A stretch of DNA of 50,043 nt from Betaproteobacteria bacterium HGW-Betaproteobacteria-16 (GCA_002840835.1 PHCQ01000062.1:1-50043); one strand, 5' to 3'. Shown: positions 32,397 through 40,720, numbered from the stretch's first letter. Numbers and translations: made by a program. Notes: a model not told the origin generated them from the letters alone.

Positions 32397-33772
32397 TGCA
32401 CACACCGAAGTTGCCCTGGTACCGCCGCGCCCTGAATGCGCTGCGCTGCTCGCTCAAGCTGCGCCTGATGATGGTGTTTCTGCTGCTGGCCATGGGCGTG
32501 GCTTTTACCTTCATCAGCGGTGCGCAGAAAGCGTTTTCGGTGGGCTGGCGCGAAGCCGCACGCCCCTTGCTCGTGGACTACGTGGACCGCCTGGCGGCGG
32601 ACGTGGCGCCCAGCGATGACCTGCCGCAGATCGACCGGGCGCAGGCGGTGATTGAGCGCCTGCCCATCACCATTGACATTGCCGGGCCAGCCGTGAACTG
32701 GCGGTCGCATCCCGAACAGTCCGAGCCCTACTGGCGCAAGGAACGACGCAGTGACCGGGAGCGAAAAGGCTGGGACGACGAGCCCGACTGGGAGCCGCTG
32801 CTGGTGCGCCAGACGGCCGACGGCCACCGCATCACCTTCGGCATGGACGAGGCGAGATTCACCAAGCGCCCCAAGGTCATCGGCTACACCCTCACCGCAC
32901 TGCTGGTGCTCACCCTGCTGGCCTTTCTGTACCTGCGCCGCCTGCTGCGCCCGCTGGACGACATCCGCCAGGGCGCCCTGCGATTTGGCTCCGGCGAGTT
33001 CGGCGTGCCCATTCCCGTGAAGCACCCGCAGCGGCCCGACGAACTGGGCGAACTCGCCGCCACCATCAACACCATGGGCCAGGACATCCACCAGATGCTC
33101 GAAGCCCAGCGCGCGCTGCTGCTGGCCATCAGTCACGAACTACGCAGCCCGCTCACCCGTGCCCGGCTGAACACCGAGCTGCTGCCCGAGACGCCCGACG
33201 TAATGGCCCAGCGCGAGGCATTGCTGCGTGATCTGGCCGAGATGGCCCGGCTCATCAGCGACCTGCTGGAAAGCGAGCGCCTGGCCGGACGCCACCAGGC
33301 GCTGCACCGCGAAATCACCGACCCCGTGGAGCTGGCCCACGAACTGATTGAAGAACTCGCCACCACCCAGCCCGTCGCCCGCAGCATCGCCGTGCATGCT
33401 GCGCCAGGCGTGCCCACCATGACACTGGACCGCACCCGCGTGCGCCTGTTGCTGCGCAACCTGCTCGACAACGCACTGCGCCACAGCGCCGGCGCCCCAC
33501 AACCGGTGGAGCTGCACCTGCGCCCCCACGGTGTGAACGGGCAGGGCGTTGAACTGGAAGTGCGCGACCACGGTCCCGGCGTGCCCGACGACCACCTGCC
33601 CCAACTGGCACAAGCCTTCTTCCGCCCCGACACGGCTCGCACCCGCGCTGCCGGCGGCGTGGGGCTGGGGCTTTACCTTTGCCGTCTGGTGGCGCAGGCG
33701 CACGGGGGCACGTTCGCGGTTCGCAATGCGAAGCCCGGGCTGGCGGTGACGGTCACGCTGCCGCCGGGCTGA
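32396..33772 (+). CDS. Envelope-type sensor histidine kinase (CpxA-like)
   Basis: A 458-residue kinase. Two membrane segments (about 23-41 and 161-181) enclose a periplasmic domain of some 120 residues. A HAMP linker follows (RRLLRPLDDIRQGA), then the H-box LLLAISHELRSPLTRARLN with His247, the N-box RNLLDNALRHS, DHGPGVPDD (G1) and GGVGLGLYLCRLV (G2). It phosphorylates the upstream response regulator. The HELRSPLTR spacing and short periplasmic loop fit the CpxA group. Confidence 0.92.
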   Translation: MHTPKLPWYRRALNALRCSLKLRLMMVFLLLAMGVAFTFISGAQKAFSVGWREAARPLLVDYVDRLAADVAPSDDLPQIDRAQAVIERLPITIDIAGPAVNWRSHPEQSEPYWRKERRSDRERKGWDDEPDWEPLLVRQTADGHRITFGMDEARFTKRPKVIGYTLTALLVLTLLAFLYLRRLLRPLDDIRQGALRFGSGEFGVPIPVKHPQRPDELGELAATINTMGQDIHQMLEAQRALLLAISHELRSPLTRARLNTELLPETPDVMAQREALLRDLAEMARLISDLLESERLAGRHQALHREITDPVELAHELIEELATTQPVARSIAVHAAPGVPTMTLDRTRVRLLLRNLLDNALRHSAGAPQPVELHLRPHGVNGQGVELEVRDHGPGVPDDHLPQLAQAFFRPDTARTRAAGGVGLGLYLCRLVAQAHGGTFAVRNAKPGLAVTVTLPPG

Positions 33773-33841
33773 GGGACCCCATTCGTCGCCGGCTTGATGC
33801 GGGTCAGCCTGCGCCAACGCAGATCGTGCCATGCTGCATGC

Positions 33842-35683
33842 ATGAACACGATCACATTGCCCGGTTTTGCTGCAGCACCCACCCGTTTCCTGTTCTTCAC
33901 CGGCAAGGGTGGCGTGGGCAAAACCTCGCTGTCCACCGCGACCGCCATTGCGCTTGCCGACGCGGGCAAGCGCGTGCTGCTGGTGAGTACCGACGCCGCG
34001 TCCAACCTCGACGACATGCTCGGCATCACCCTGTCCAACCAGCCAGTGGATGTGCCCGGCGTGGCGGGTTTGTCGGTCATCAACATCGACCCCGATGCCG
34101 CCGCCGAGGCCTACCGCCAGCGCGTGCTCGCGCAGCTTGAAGCCGGCGCCACCGACGAGGAACGCCAGACCGTGCGCGAACAGCTATCGGGTGCGTGCAC
34201 CACCGAAATCGCCGCGTTCGATGAGTTTGCCGCGCTGCTGGCGGGCGAGGGCATCGACGGTGGCTACGAACACGTGGTCTTCGACACCGCGCCCACCGGC
34301 CACACCCTGCGCCTTCTCAGCCTGCCCAAGGCATGGACCGGCTTCCTCGCAGGCAACGACCGTGGTGCATCATGCCTGGGGCCGCATTCCGGGCTGAAGA
34401 TGCAGGAAGCGCGCTTCAACGCCGCCTTGCAGGCGCTGAGCGACCCCGCACTGACCACTGTGGTGCTCGTCACCCGGCCAGACCCCCGCCCCATGCAGGA
34501 AGCCGCGCGCACCGCCGAAGAACTCAGCACCCTGGGCCTGGCCAATCAGCGACTCGCTATCAATGGCGTGTTCCATGCCACCAACCCCGGCGACCCGGTC
34601 GCCAACGCCATCGAAGCCCTGGGTCGCGAAGCCCTGGCCACCATGCCAGAGGCCCTTGCCAAGCTGCCGCGCGACGAAGTGCCCCTGCGCGCCTTTGACA
34701 CCGTGGGCCTGCCTGCGCTGCGCGCATTGCTCGGCGGCGGCGCACCATCATCGGCTGGCAAGCAGCCTGTCGACGGGCTTACCCAGCGCTCGGCCACAAA
34801 CGAAACCTTGCCCGCCGAACCCCTGAGCCGCCTGGCTGACGAACTCGCCGCCATCGGCCACGGCCTCATCATGGTCATGGGCAAAGGCGGTGTGGGAAAA
34901 ACCACCATCGCCGCTGCACTCGCCGTGGGCCTGGTGCAGCGCGGCCACAGCGTGCACCTCACCACCACCGACCCGGCCGCCCATGTGGCCGACACCCTGA
35001 ACGGCAGCCTTGAAGGCCTGAAAGTCGGCCGCATCGATCCCAAGGCAGAGACCACCGCCTACATCAACAAGATCATGGCCAGCAAGGGCAAGGATCTGGA
35101 CGAACAAGGCAAGGCCTTGCTGCTCGAAGACCTGCAATCACCCTGCACCGAAGAAGTGGCCGTGTTCCACGCCTTCAGCCGCGTGGTCAATGAAGCACGC
35201 AGTTCTTTCGTGGTGCTGGACACCGCGCCCACCGGCCACAGCCTGCTGCTCATGGACGCCACCGGCGCCTACCACCGGCAGATGGTGCAGCAGTACGAAG
35301 GCAAGACAGAGACCAACCCGGAAAGCAAGGGCCTCCACATCATCACCCCGCTCATGCGCCTGCAAGACGCCACCATGACCCGCGTCATCATCGTCACCCT
35401 GCCCGAGACCACCCCCGTCACGCAGGCCGCCGCGCTGCAAGACGACCTGCGCCGCGCCAAGATCGAACCCTGGGCCTGGGTCATCAACAAAAGCATCGCC
35501 GCCACCGGCACCACAGACCCGCTGTTGCAGGCGCGGCTGCAAGGCGAAATCCGGCAGACCGAGCGGATCGCGGGTGGGTTAGCGAAGCGCACGTTTGTGC
35601 TGCCTTGGTTGCCGGCGTCGCCGGTGGGGGTGGAGGCGTTGGGGGCATTGGTGACGCCAGATAAGGCTGTCGAATTCCGTTGA
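33842..35683 (+). CDS. arsA: ArsA-type arsenite/tail-anchor ATPase, two-domain
   Basis: A 613-residue protein with two homologous halves, each with a P-loop (GKGGVGKTSL at 21-30, GKGGVGKTTI at 347-356) and a DTAPTGH motif. The three cysteines that bind As(III)/Sb(III) in E. coli ArsA (113, 172, 422) have counterparts at Cys119 (SGACTTEI), Cys178 (ASCLGPHSG) and Cys435 (SPCTEEVA). It would energise arsenite export through ArsB. No arsR, arsD, arsB or arsC is in the window, so it is alone. The ATG at 33842 is chosen; an upstream ATG lies 48 bases earlier without a ribosome site. Confidence 0.9.
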   Translation: MNTITLPGFAAAPTRFLFFTGKGGVGKTSLSTATAIALADAGKRVLLVSTDAASNLDDMLGITLSNQPVDVPGVAGLSVINIDPDAAAEAYRQRVLAQLEAGATDEERQTVREQLSGACTTEIAAFDEFAALLAGEGIDGGYEHVVFDTAPTGHTLRLLSLPKAWTGFLAGNDRGASCLGPHSGLKMQEARFNAALQALSDPALTTVVLVTRPDPRPMQEAARTAEELSTLGLANQRLAINGVFHATNPGDPVANAIEALGREALATMPEALAKLPRDEVPLRAFDTVGLPALRALLGGGAPSSAGKQPVDGLTQRSATNETLPAEPLSRLADELAAIGHGLIMVMGKGGVGKTTIAAALAVGLVQRGHSVHLTTTDPAAHVADTLNGSLEGLKVGRIDPKAETTAYINKIMASKGKDLDEQGKALLLEDLQSPCTEEVAVFHAFSRVVNEARSSFVVLDTAPTGHSLLLMDATGAYHRQMVQQYEGKTETNPESKGLHIITPLMRLQDATMTRVIIVTLPETTPVTQAAALQDDLRRAKIEPWAWVINKSIAATGTTDPLLQARLQGEIRQTERIAGGLAKRTFVLPWLPASPVGVEALGALVTPDKAVEFR

Positions 35684-35892
35684 TTTCATTCACTTTTCCG
35701 TAGCAATAGAGAAGACCCGGTTTCACACGGAAAACGGAGTGCTCCCCTCAATCTGCTCAACACGGATCAATTCGGCCCCCGGGTCTTTCGGAGCTCGTGA
35801 TGAGCAGTTCCGAATGGATCGGAAGAAGGTGCTTGCCAACATCTGGCATGTGTCTTATATTCTTTATTCGCGATTTGCGAATAAAGAACAAA
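35684..35892 (+). promoter_or_regulatory. AT-richer intergenic region with promoter and operator of the AbiE-like pair
   Basis: A 209-base gap with clearly lower GC than its neighbours. TTGCCA (35833-35838), a 17-base spacer and TATATT (35856-35861) form a good sigma-70 promoter. Its start region overlaps the long palindrome described separately. Confidence 0.7.
35860..35888. promoter_or_regulatory. Perfect 12-bp-arm palindrome at start of the AbiE-like operon
   Basis: TTCTTTATTCGC-GATTT-GCGAATAAAGAA, ending 4 bases before the ATG at 35893. It overlaps the last base(s) of the -10 box and the transcript start, so a repressor there would block transcription. The likely binder is the winged-helix protein encoded directly after it. 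Confidence 0.8.
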
Positions 35893-36576
35893 ATGCAGCT
35901 TAAACCCCAAGATTTCCTGGTGGCCCTCAAGCTAGTCGCTTGGGCGGATCAGCGCTGGACGTATTCGCGTCTGGCGCAGGAGCTTGGGCTGAGCGCCTCC
36001 GAGGCTCATGCTTCGGTGAAGCGGGGTTTGACGTCTGGGTTGCTGTTGCAGAACCGCGCGTCAGCGTCATTGGTTTCGGGCGCAGCCGGTGCGGAAACCC
36101 AGGCCCTCCATGAGCCGCAGGGCATCTATCGGGTTACGCGCAAACGGGTGCGCCGTGGTGTGAAGCCCACGGAAGATGTTGGTCCGCTCGACAACCCGGT
36201 GCGGGTGCATGCCCAAGCGCTGGCGGAGTTCGCCCTCCACGGGGCCAAGTACGCGTTTCCCGGCGTGCGTCTGCCGCTGGCGGTTGGGGTGCCCACGAGC
36301 CATAGTGCCCCCGCGTTTGCCGGCGTGTTCGCACCCGGCAGCACAGACTTCGTCTGGCCTCACCCGAACGGATCGGTGCGTGGCATTGGTGTGGAGCCGC
36401 TGCACCCCTCCGTGCCCTATGCCGCCACGCAAGATCCGAAGCTGTACGAAATGCTGGCGCTGTTCGATGCGCTGCGCGTGGGTAAGGCGCGCGAACGGAA
36501 CATGGCCATGGAGCGGCTGCTGGCCTTGATCGACCCGAGCGCGCTCGCGCCACAAAAGAAGGCGCCTCGTGGCTGA
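35893..36576 (+). CDS. Winged-helix protein, putative antitoxin/regulator of a nucleotidyltransferase pair (AbiEi-like)
   Basis: A 227-residue protein. The N-terminus (about 1-55: QDFLVALKLVAWADQRWTYSRLAQELGLSASEAHASVKRGLTSGLL) is a MarR-like winged helix. The middle and end (VRVHAQALAEFALHGAKYAFP..., LFDALRVGKARERNMAMERL) have no motif I know for certain, but resemble the C-terminal part of regulators that precede AbiEii-like nucleotidyltransferases. It overlaps the following gene by 8 bases. The ATG at 35893 is favoured because the promoter lies just upstream. Function as autorepressor and antitoxin is inferred from position and the palindrome. Confidence 0.7.
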   Translation: MQLKPQDFLVALKLVAWADQRWTYSRLAQELGLSASEAHASVKRGLTSGLLLQNRASASLVSGAAGAETQALHEPQGIYRVTRKRVRRGVKPTEDVGPLDNPVRVHAQALAEFALHGAKYAFPGVRLPLAVGVPTSHSAPAFAGVFAPGSTDFVWPHPNGSVRGIGVEPLHPSVPYAATQDPKLYEMLALFDALRVGKARERNMAMERLLALIDPSALAPQKKAPRG

Positions 36577-37258
36577 CCCGAACCTGGCGCTGTTGATGGG
36601 CATGGCGCGCGCGATGGGGCAGTTGTGCGATCAGGTAGTTTTCGTGGGCGGGTGCGCCACGGGGTTGCTCATCGACAACCCGGGCCTGATGGATGTGCGG
36701 CCGACCGAAGATGTGGACGCCATCGTGGAAGTGGCGTCGCTTGCCGGCTACCACCAGCTGGCCGACCAACTGGCGCAACGCGGCTTCAAGCAGACCATGG
36801 CCGACAACACACCACCATTTCGATGGTTCTGGAACCGCCTGCAGCTGGATCTGGTTCCACTGGACGAAAAGGTGCTGGGTTTCGCCAATCGGTGGTACCG
36901 CGGGGGTTTTGAGTCGGCCCAGCAGGCCACATTGGAGGATGGATTGGTCCTGCGACACCTTTCGGCGCCTTTCTTCCTGGCCACCAAATTCGAAGCGTTC
37001 AAGGATCGAGGCCACAACGATGTGTTTGTGAGCCATGACCTGGAAGACATCCTGACCGTGGTGGAGGGGCGCGCAGCCCTTGTGGAGGAAGTCAGCGCCG
37101 CGCCCGAAAATGTGCGGACGCATATCGCACAGTCAGTGACCAGTTTGCTGGCCTTGCCAGCCTTCAACAATGCCTTGCCCGGTTTTCTGAGCGACCCGGA
37201 GCGCGAAGATGCAGCCTTCGCGCGCCTGAGCCAGATTTCACTTTTTGCTTCAACATGA
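36569..37258 (+). CDS. Nucleotidyltransferase of AbiEii/MenA-like fold, putative toxin
   Basis: A 229-residue protein with the nucleotidyltransferase signature VFVGGCATGLLI followed by RPTEDVDAIVE, i.e. G-G...T-x-D-x-D, and a third acidic residue in LQLDLVPLD. The order is as in AbiEii and related toxins, which transfer nucleotides to tRNA or proteins. ATKFEAFKDRGHNDVFVSHDLEDIL is also typical of the family. It starts with GTG, overlapping the upstream stop; an ATG at 36596 could be the real start. With the upstream winged-helix gene it forms a two-gene toxin-antitoxin-like or housekeeping unit. Confidence 0.75.
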   Translation: MADPNLALLMGMARAMGQLCDQVVFVGGCATGLLIDNPGLMDVRPTEDVDAIVEVASLAGYHQLADQLAQRGFKQTMADNTPPFRWFWNRLQLDLVPLDEKVLGFANRWYRGGFESAQQATLEDGLVLRHLSAPFFLATKFEAFKDRGHNDVFVSHDLEDILTVVEGRAALVEEVSAAPENVRTHIAQSVTSLLALPAFNNALPGFLSDPEREDAAFARLSQISLFAST

Positions 37259-37387
37259 ACTCCAACCCTATTGCCCAGAGTCTCAGGAACGACTGCTGCC
37301 GTGCTGAAGCAGTTCAGGTGGATCGCGAAGGCGACTTGGGCGCTGACGTGATTGAGGAAGTCTGAGCGGATTGCACAGGACTGACCG
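37259..37387. other. Intergenic gap after the nucleotidyltransferase gene
   Basis: 129 bases with no reading frame of note. GTGCTGAAGCAG and a short TGAGCGG segment show no strong structure, and no terminator is seen. Confidence 0.4.
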
Positions 37388-37813
37388 ATGAAAACCTTGC
37401 CCATTCGCCTCAAGCGCGGCCAAGACCTGCGCGAAGCACTCGAAGCCGCCGTGCGCGAACAAGGCTGTCAGGCCGCGTTCGTGCTCTCAGGCATCGGCAG
37501 CCTGGTCGATGCGCGCATCCGCTTCGCCGGGGCCGACGAGCCCTTGCTCATTCGCGGGGACTCGGAAATCCTGAGCCTGTCAGGCACGGTGGGCGTGGGG
37601 GCTCAAGGTGATGCCGGGCAGGGGCATTCGCACCTGCACATGGCGGTGTCAAACGCCAAGGGCGAAGTGTTTGGTGGTCATGTGGCGCCGGGTTGCCGGG
37701 TGCGCACCACGGCTGAGGTGCTGCTGGCGCTGTTGCCCGAATGGGCGTTCACGCGCGAGCCAGACGCGGCCACTGGCTACGCGGAGTTGGTGGTGAAGGC
37801 GCGAGAGTGTTGA
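37388..37813 (+). CDS. PPC (DUF296)-domain protein
   Basis: A 141-residue single PPC domain. LPIRLKRGQDLREALE opens the fold, VLSGIGSLVDARIR is the conserved G-(I)-G-S segment, and GHSHLHMAVSNAKGEVFGGHV carries the H-x-H-x(n)-G-G-H pattern that binds a metal or ligand in bacterial members. These proteins form trimers; in plants the domain is joined to AT-hooks, but bacterial single-domain members have no known function. It lies between the AbiE-like pair and the convergent reductase gene. Confidence 0.85.
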   Translation: MKTLPIRLKRGQDLREALEAAVREQGCQAAFVLSGIGSLVDARIRFAGADEPLLIRGDSEILSLSGTVGVGAQGDAGQGHSHLHMAVSNAKGEVFGGHVAPGCRVRTTAEVLLALLPEWAFTREPDAATGYAELVVKAREC

Positions 37814-37828
37814 ACCTCGCGCAGCCGC

Positions 37829-39076
37829 TCACTTCACCAGCAGGCTCGCCAGATCAAACGCCACATCGCCCGCCTGCTCGCGCGTGGGCGAAACACCGGC
37901 GTCGAGCAGCTTGCGCACCAGCAGGTGGTCTTTGCTGGCGTTGACGCTGTCGGCGGCGATGAGTTGGTTGCCCTTGAAGTGGCAGACGGTGAAGCTGCCG
38001 GCTTCCATGTCGCCACGCACGGCCCAGGCGTCCGCGCCCATGGACAGTCCGGCCATCTGCAGCTTCTTGTCGTACTGGTCGCTCCAGAACCAGGGCGTGG
38101 CGGTGAAGGGGCGATTCTGGCCGAGCAGCGCGGCGGCGGCGCTCTTGCCCTGTTCGGTGGCGTTCTGCACGGATTCGAGCCGCAGCAGGCTGCCATCAGC
38201 CAGGCGGCGCGCGGTGCAGTCGCCGGCGGCCACAATGAGCGGGTCGCTGGTGCGGCCGCAGGCGTCGACCACGATGCCGCGGTCGCACGCGAGTCCGGCG
38301 GCCTGGGCGAGCTGGTCGTTGGCGTTGACGCCGATGCCCACCACCACCAGGCCTGCGGGCACGACGCTGCCGTCGGCGAGCCTCACGCCGGTCACACCGT
38401 TCGCGTCGGCTTCGATGGCGGCGACCTGCGCACCCAATACCAGTTGCACGCCGTGGCTGCGGTGCAAGTCGGCGTACCAGTCGCTCAGCACCGGCGCGAG
38501 CACGCGGCCGAGCAGGCGCGGCGCGGCTTCGAGCACGGTCACAGCCAGCCCTTTCTTGCGCGCGGTGGCCGCCACTTCCAGGCCAATGAAACCGCCGCCG
38601 ATGACCACCACCGGGCGCTGTTGTTCGATGCACGCGGCCAGGCGGTCGGCGATGGCGCTGGCGTCGTCGCGTGTGCGCAGGGCCAGCACGCCGGGCGCGT
38701 TGCCGCCGGGCAGGGGCAGGCTGCGCGGTGTGCTGCCGGTGGCGAGCACGAGGCCCGCGTAGGATAGTGTGCTGCCGTCGCCGAGGATCACGGTTTGTGC
38801 ACTGCGGTCGATCGCCTTGACGTTGACGCCCGTGCGCAACTCGATGTTCTTGCGGGCCAGCATCTCGGGCGCGCGCATCACCAACTGGGCCGCCTCGATC
38901 TCGCCGGCCATCCAGGCTTTAGAGAGGGGCGGGCGGTGGTAGGGGCCGTGGGGTTCGTCGCCCAGCAGGGTGATGGGGCCTTCAAAACCACCGCCGCGCA
39001 GGGCTTCGGCGGTCATCACACCGGCCTGGCCTGCGCCGACGATGACGATGCCGGCGGTGGCCGCTTCTGCGCTCAT
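37829..39076 (-). CDS. FAD-dependent ferredoxin reductase (NAD(P)H:ferredoxin oxidoreductase)
   Basis: A 415-residue reductase of the putidaredoxin reductase class. GIVIVGAGQAGVMTAEAL near the N-terminus binds FAD, VVVIGGGFIGLEVAA near residue 150 binds NAD(P)H, and VAAGDCTAR in the second FAD motif completes the set. It passes electrons from NADH to the 2Fe-2S ferredoxin encoded upstream. The ATG at 39076 overlaps the ferredoxin stop (ATGA), a start three codons further upstream has no ribosome site. Third gene of the P450 operon. Confidence 0.9.
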   Translation of the reverse strand: MSAEAATAGIVIVGAGQAGVMTAEALRGGGFEGPITLLGDEPHGPYHRPPLSKAWMAGEIEAAQLVMRAPEMLARKNIELRTGVNVKAIDRSAQTVILGDGSTLSYAGLVLATGSTPRSLPLPGGNAPGVLALRTRDDASAIADRLAACIEQQRPVVVIGGGFIGLEVAATARKKGLAVTVLEAAPRLLGRVLAPVLSDWYADLHRSHGVQLVLGAQVAAIEADANGVTGVRLADGSVVPAGLVVVGIGVNANDQLAQAAGLACDRGIVVDACGRTSDPLIVAAGDCTARRLADGSLLRLESVQNATEQGKSAAAALLGQNRPFTATPWFWSDQYDKKLQMAGLSMGADAWAVRGDMEAGSFTVCHFKGNQLIAADSVNASKDHLLVRKLLDAGVSPTREQAGDVAFDLASLLVK

Positions 39077-39396
39077 TCCTGGCATTCCGGCAGGTGCACC
39101 ACGCCGCCTTCCAGCGCGGGGCTGGCCTTGATCTGGCAGGCCAGGCGGCTGTTGGGGCGGCGCTCGGCCACCACGTTCTCCAGCATGTCCAGCTCACCCT
39201 GAGAGGGCGCTGGCAGCACGCTGGCCAGCAGATCATCCACATAGCAGTGGCAAGTGGCGCAGGCGCAGGAACCGCCGCATTCACCAACGATGCCTTCCAC
39301 ACCGTTGGCGGTGGCGCCCTGCATCAGGCTCCAGCCGTCGGCGAGGTTGAGGGTGGTGGACTGGCCGTTGGCCTCGATGAAGGTGATGTTTACCAT
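39073..39396 (-). CDS. 2Fe-2S ferredoxin (adrenodoxin/putidaredoxin type)
   Basis: A 107-residue ferredoxin. The cluster ligands show the C-x5-C-x2-C pattern in GECGGSCACATCHCYV, with the fourth cysteine in RLACQIK. The start is the ATG after CCGGAGACACC; 6 codons upstream are open but have no ribosome site. It shuttles electrons from the reductase to the P450. It lies downstream of the P450 gene, with a possible terminator between. Confidence 0.92.
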   Translation of the reverse strand: MVNITFIEANGQSTTLNLADGWSLMQGATANGVEGIVGECGGSCACATCHCYVDDLLASVLPAPSQGELDMLENVVAERRPNSRLACQIKASPALEGGVVHLPECQE

Positions 39397-39412
39397 GGTG
39401 TCTCCGGAATAC

Positions 39413-39442
39413 AAAAAGGCGCTGCCCGTTGGCAGGCAGCGC
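39413..39442 (-). terminator. Terminator-like hairpin between P450 and ferredoxin genes
   Basis: Read on the minus strand: GCGCTGCC, 8-base loop, GGCAGCGC, then CTTTTTG. The 8-bp GC-rich stem and five T make a partial terminator that would reduce, not abolish, expression of the ferredoxin and reductase. Confidence 0.7.
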
Positions 39443-39460
39443 GATGGTCAGGTCAGGCGA

Positions 39461-40648
39461 TCAGATGACTTTGAGTTCGAGCACCAACGGGCTGCGGAAG
39501 GTGCTGGATGGCATCCACGGCAACTGGTCGGCCACGCGCCGGTAGTCGGGCACCACCTTGTGGAACTCGTCGAAGGCGATCTTCACCGCCAGGCGCGCGA
39601 TGGCCGTGCCCAGGCAGGCGTGCACACCGCCACCAAAGCCCAGGTGGCCACGCGGTTTGCGGGTGATGTCGTACACATCGGGGTTGGGGTACTGGCGCTC
39701 GTCGCGGTTGCCGCTGCCGTAGGCCAGGCAGACGAAGTCGCCTTCCCTCATGGTCTGGCCATGCAGGGTCACATCTTTCATCAGACGGCGGCGGAAGCGT
39801 TGGGCCGAGGTGTTGAAGCGCAGGCTTTCCTCAACAGCGTCGGGCAGCAGCTCAGGCTTGGCCACCACGGCACGGCGGGCCTCGTCGAAGGTGGCGAGGT
39901 TGTAGGCCATCATCATCATGAAGCCGCCCAGCGATTCCACGCCGGCCATGATCAGCGTGGTGGTGGTCAGCAATACCTCTCGGTCGTCCAGTCGGTCGCC
40001 GTCGATCTCGGCCAGTGCGAAGTTGCTGATCAGGTCGTTGCAAGGTTCGGCACGGCGGATCGCGATCACCTTGCTGGCGTAGTCCTGCATCCAGTTGTAG
40101 GCGGCGATGTGCTCCGGGCCCTTGGCGCGGGTGCGGGCATCGCTTTGCACCATGAGCACAGCGTTTTCACGCACTTCGTGTTCGGGCACCAGCGCGTCTT
40201 CACCCATGGGCAGGCCCAGCGCGGCCATCAACACCTTCACCGTGAACTGTGACGAGACTTCCTTGAAGTCGAACTGCTTGGTGCCCTTGAGCTGGCCGAA
40301 CACCTGTCTGGCCACATCGCGGATGGGTTCTTCAAGCGCGAGCAGGTTGCGCTTCATGAACGCGTGCTGGATCAGGCCGCGCAGGCGGTCGTGCTTGGGT
40401 GGGTCGGAGCTGCCGAGCGTGGCGCCGGCGCGGCCAGGCAGCTCAGTCATCAGGTTGCCACTGGCGCTTGAGTAGGTTTGCCAGTCCTGCCCAGCGGAGA
40501 CGATGTCGGCATAGCGCGAGAGGATCCACATCTGGGCCTCTTCGCTCCAGAAGCAGGGCGCTTCGTCGCGCAGGTGCTTGTAGTAGGGGAAGGGGTCGGC
40601 GTCGATGGCCGGGGAATACGGGTCGAAATGGAAGCGGTCCAGCGGCAT
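39461..40648 (-). CDS. Class I bacterial cytochrome P450
   Basis: A 395-residue soluble P450. The heme-binding loop FGGGVHACLGTAIARL gives Cys345 as thiolate ligand, the ExxR motif is in DAVEESLRF, and SDPPKHDRLRGLIQHAF is the C-helix region. The I-helix reads IMAGVESLGGF, with Ser where most P450s have Thr in AG(D/E)T. It is the terminal oxidase fed by the ferredoxin and reductase downstream. Next to a PobR-like regulator and a second LigAB pair, an O-demethylase or hydroxylase of a benzoate-type acid is plausible but not shown. CAGGAGACAAA precedes the ATG. Confidence 0.92.
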   Translation of the reverse strand: MPLDRFHFDPYSPAIDADPFPYYKHLRDEAPCFWSEEAQMWILSRYADIVSAGQDWQTYSSASGNLMTELPGRAGATLGSSDPPKHDRLRGLIQHAFMKRNLLALEEPIRDVARQVFGQLKGTKQFDFKEVSSQFTVKVLMAALGLPMGEDALVPEHEVRENAVLMVQSDARTRAKGPEHIAAYNWMQDYASKVIAIRRAEPCNDLISNFALAEIDGDRLDDREVLLTTTTLIMAGVESLGGFMMMMAYNLATFDEARRAVVAKPELLPDAVEESLRFNTSAQRFRRRLMKDVTLHGQTMREGDFVCLAYGSGNRDERQYPNPDVYDITRKPRGHLGFGGGVHACLGTAIARLAVKIAFDEFHKVVPDYRRVADQLPWMPSSTFRSPLVLELKVI

Positions 40649-40698
40649 CTTTTGTCTCCTGTGGGGTGGATGGCGAACCGAACTGTAGGCTTTCGGCG

Positions 40699-40720
40699 TC
40701 TTATTGGCACTGCAATAAGA
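40699..40720. promoter_or_regulatory. Palindrome between P450 and AraC genes
   Basis: TCTTATTG-GCACTG-CAATAAGA, perfect 8-bp arms, located 51 bases upstream of the P450 start and 39 bases before the AraC start. A candidate operator for the divergent AraC-family regulator. Confidence 0.6.

Noticed and set aside
35797..35892. Longer start for the winged-helix gene, 32 codons upstream.
   Set aside because: It would place the promoter and operator inside the coding sequence and has no ribosome site.
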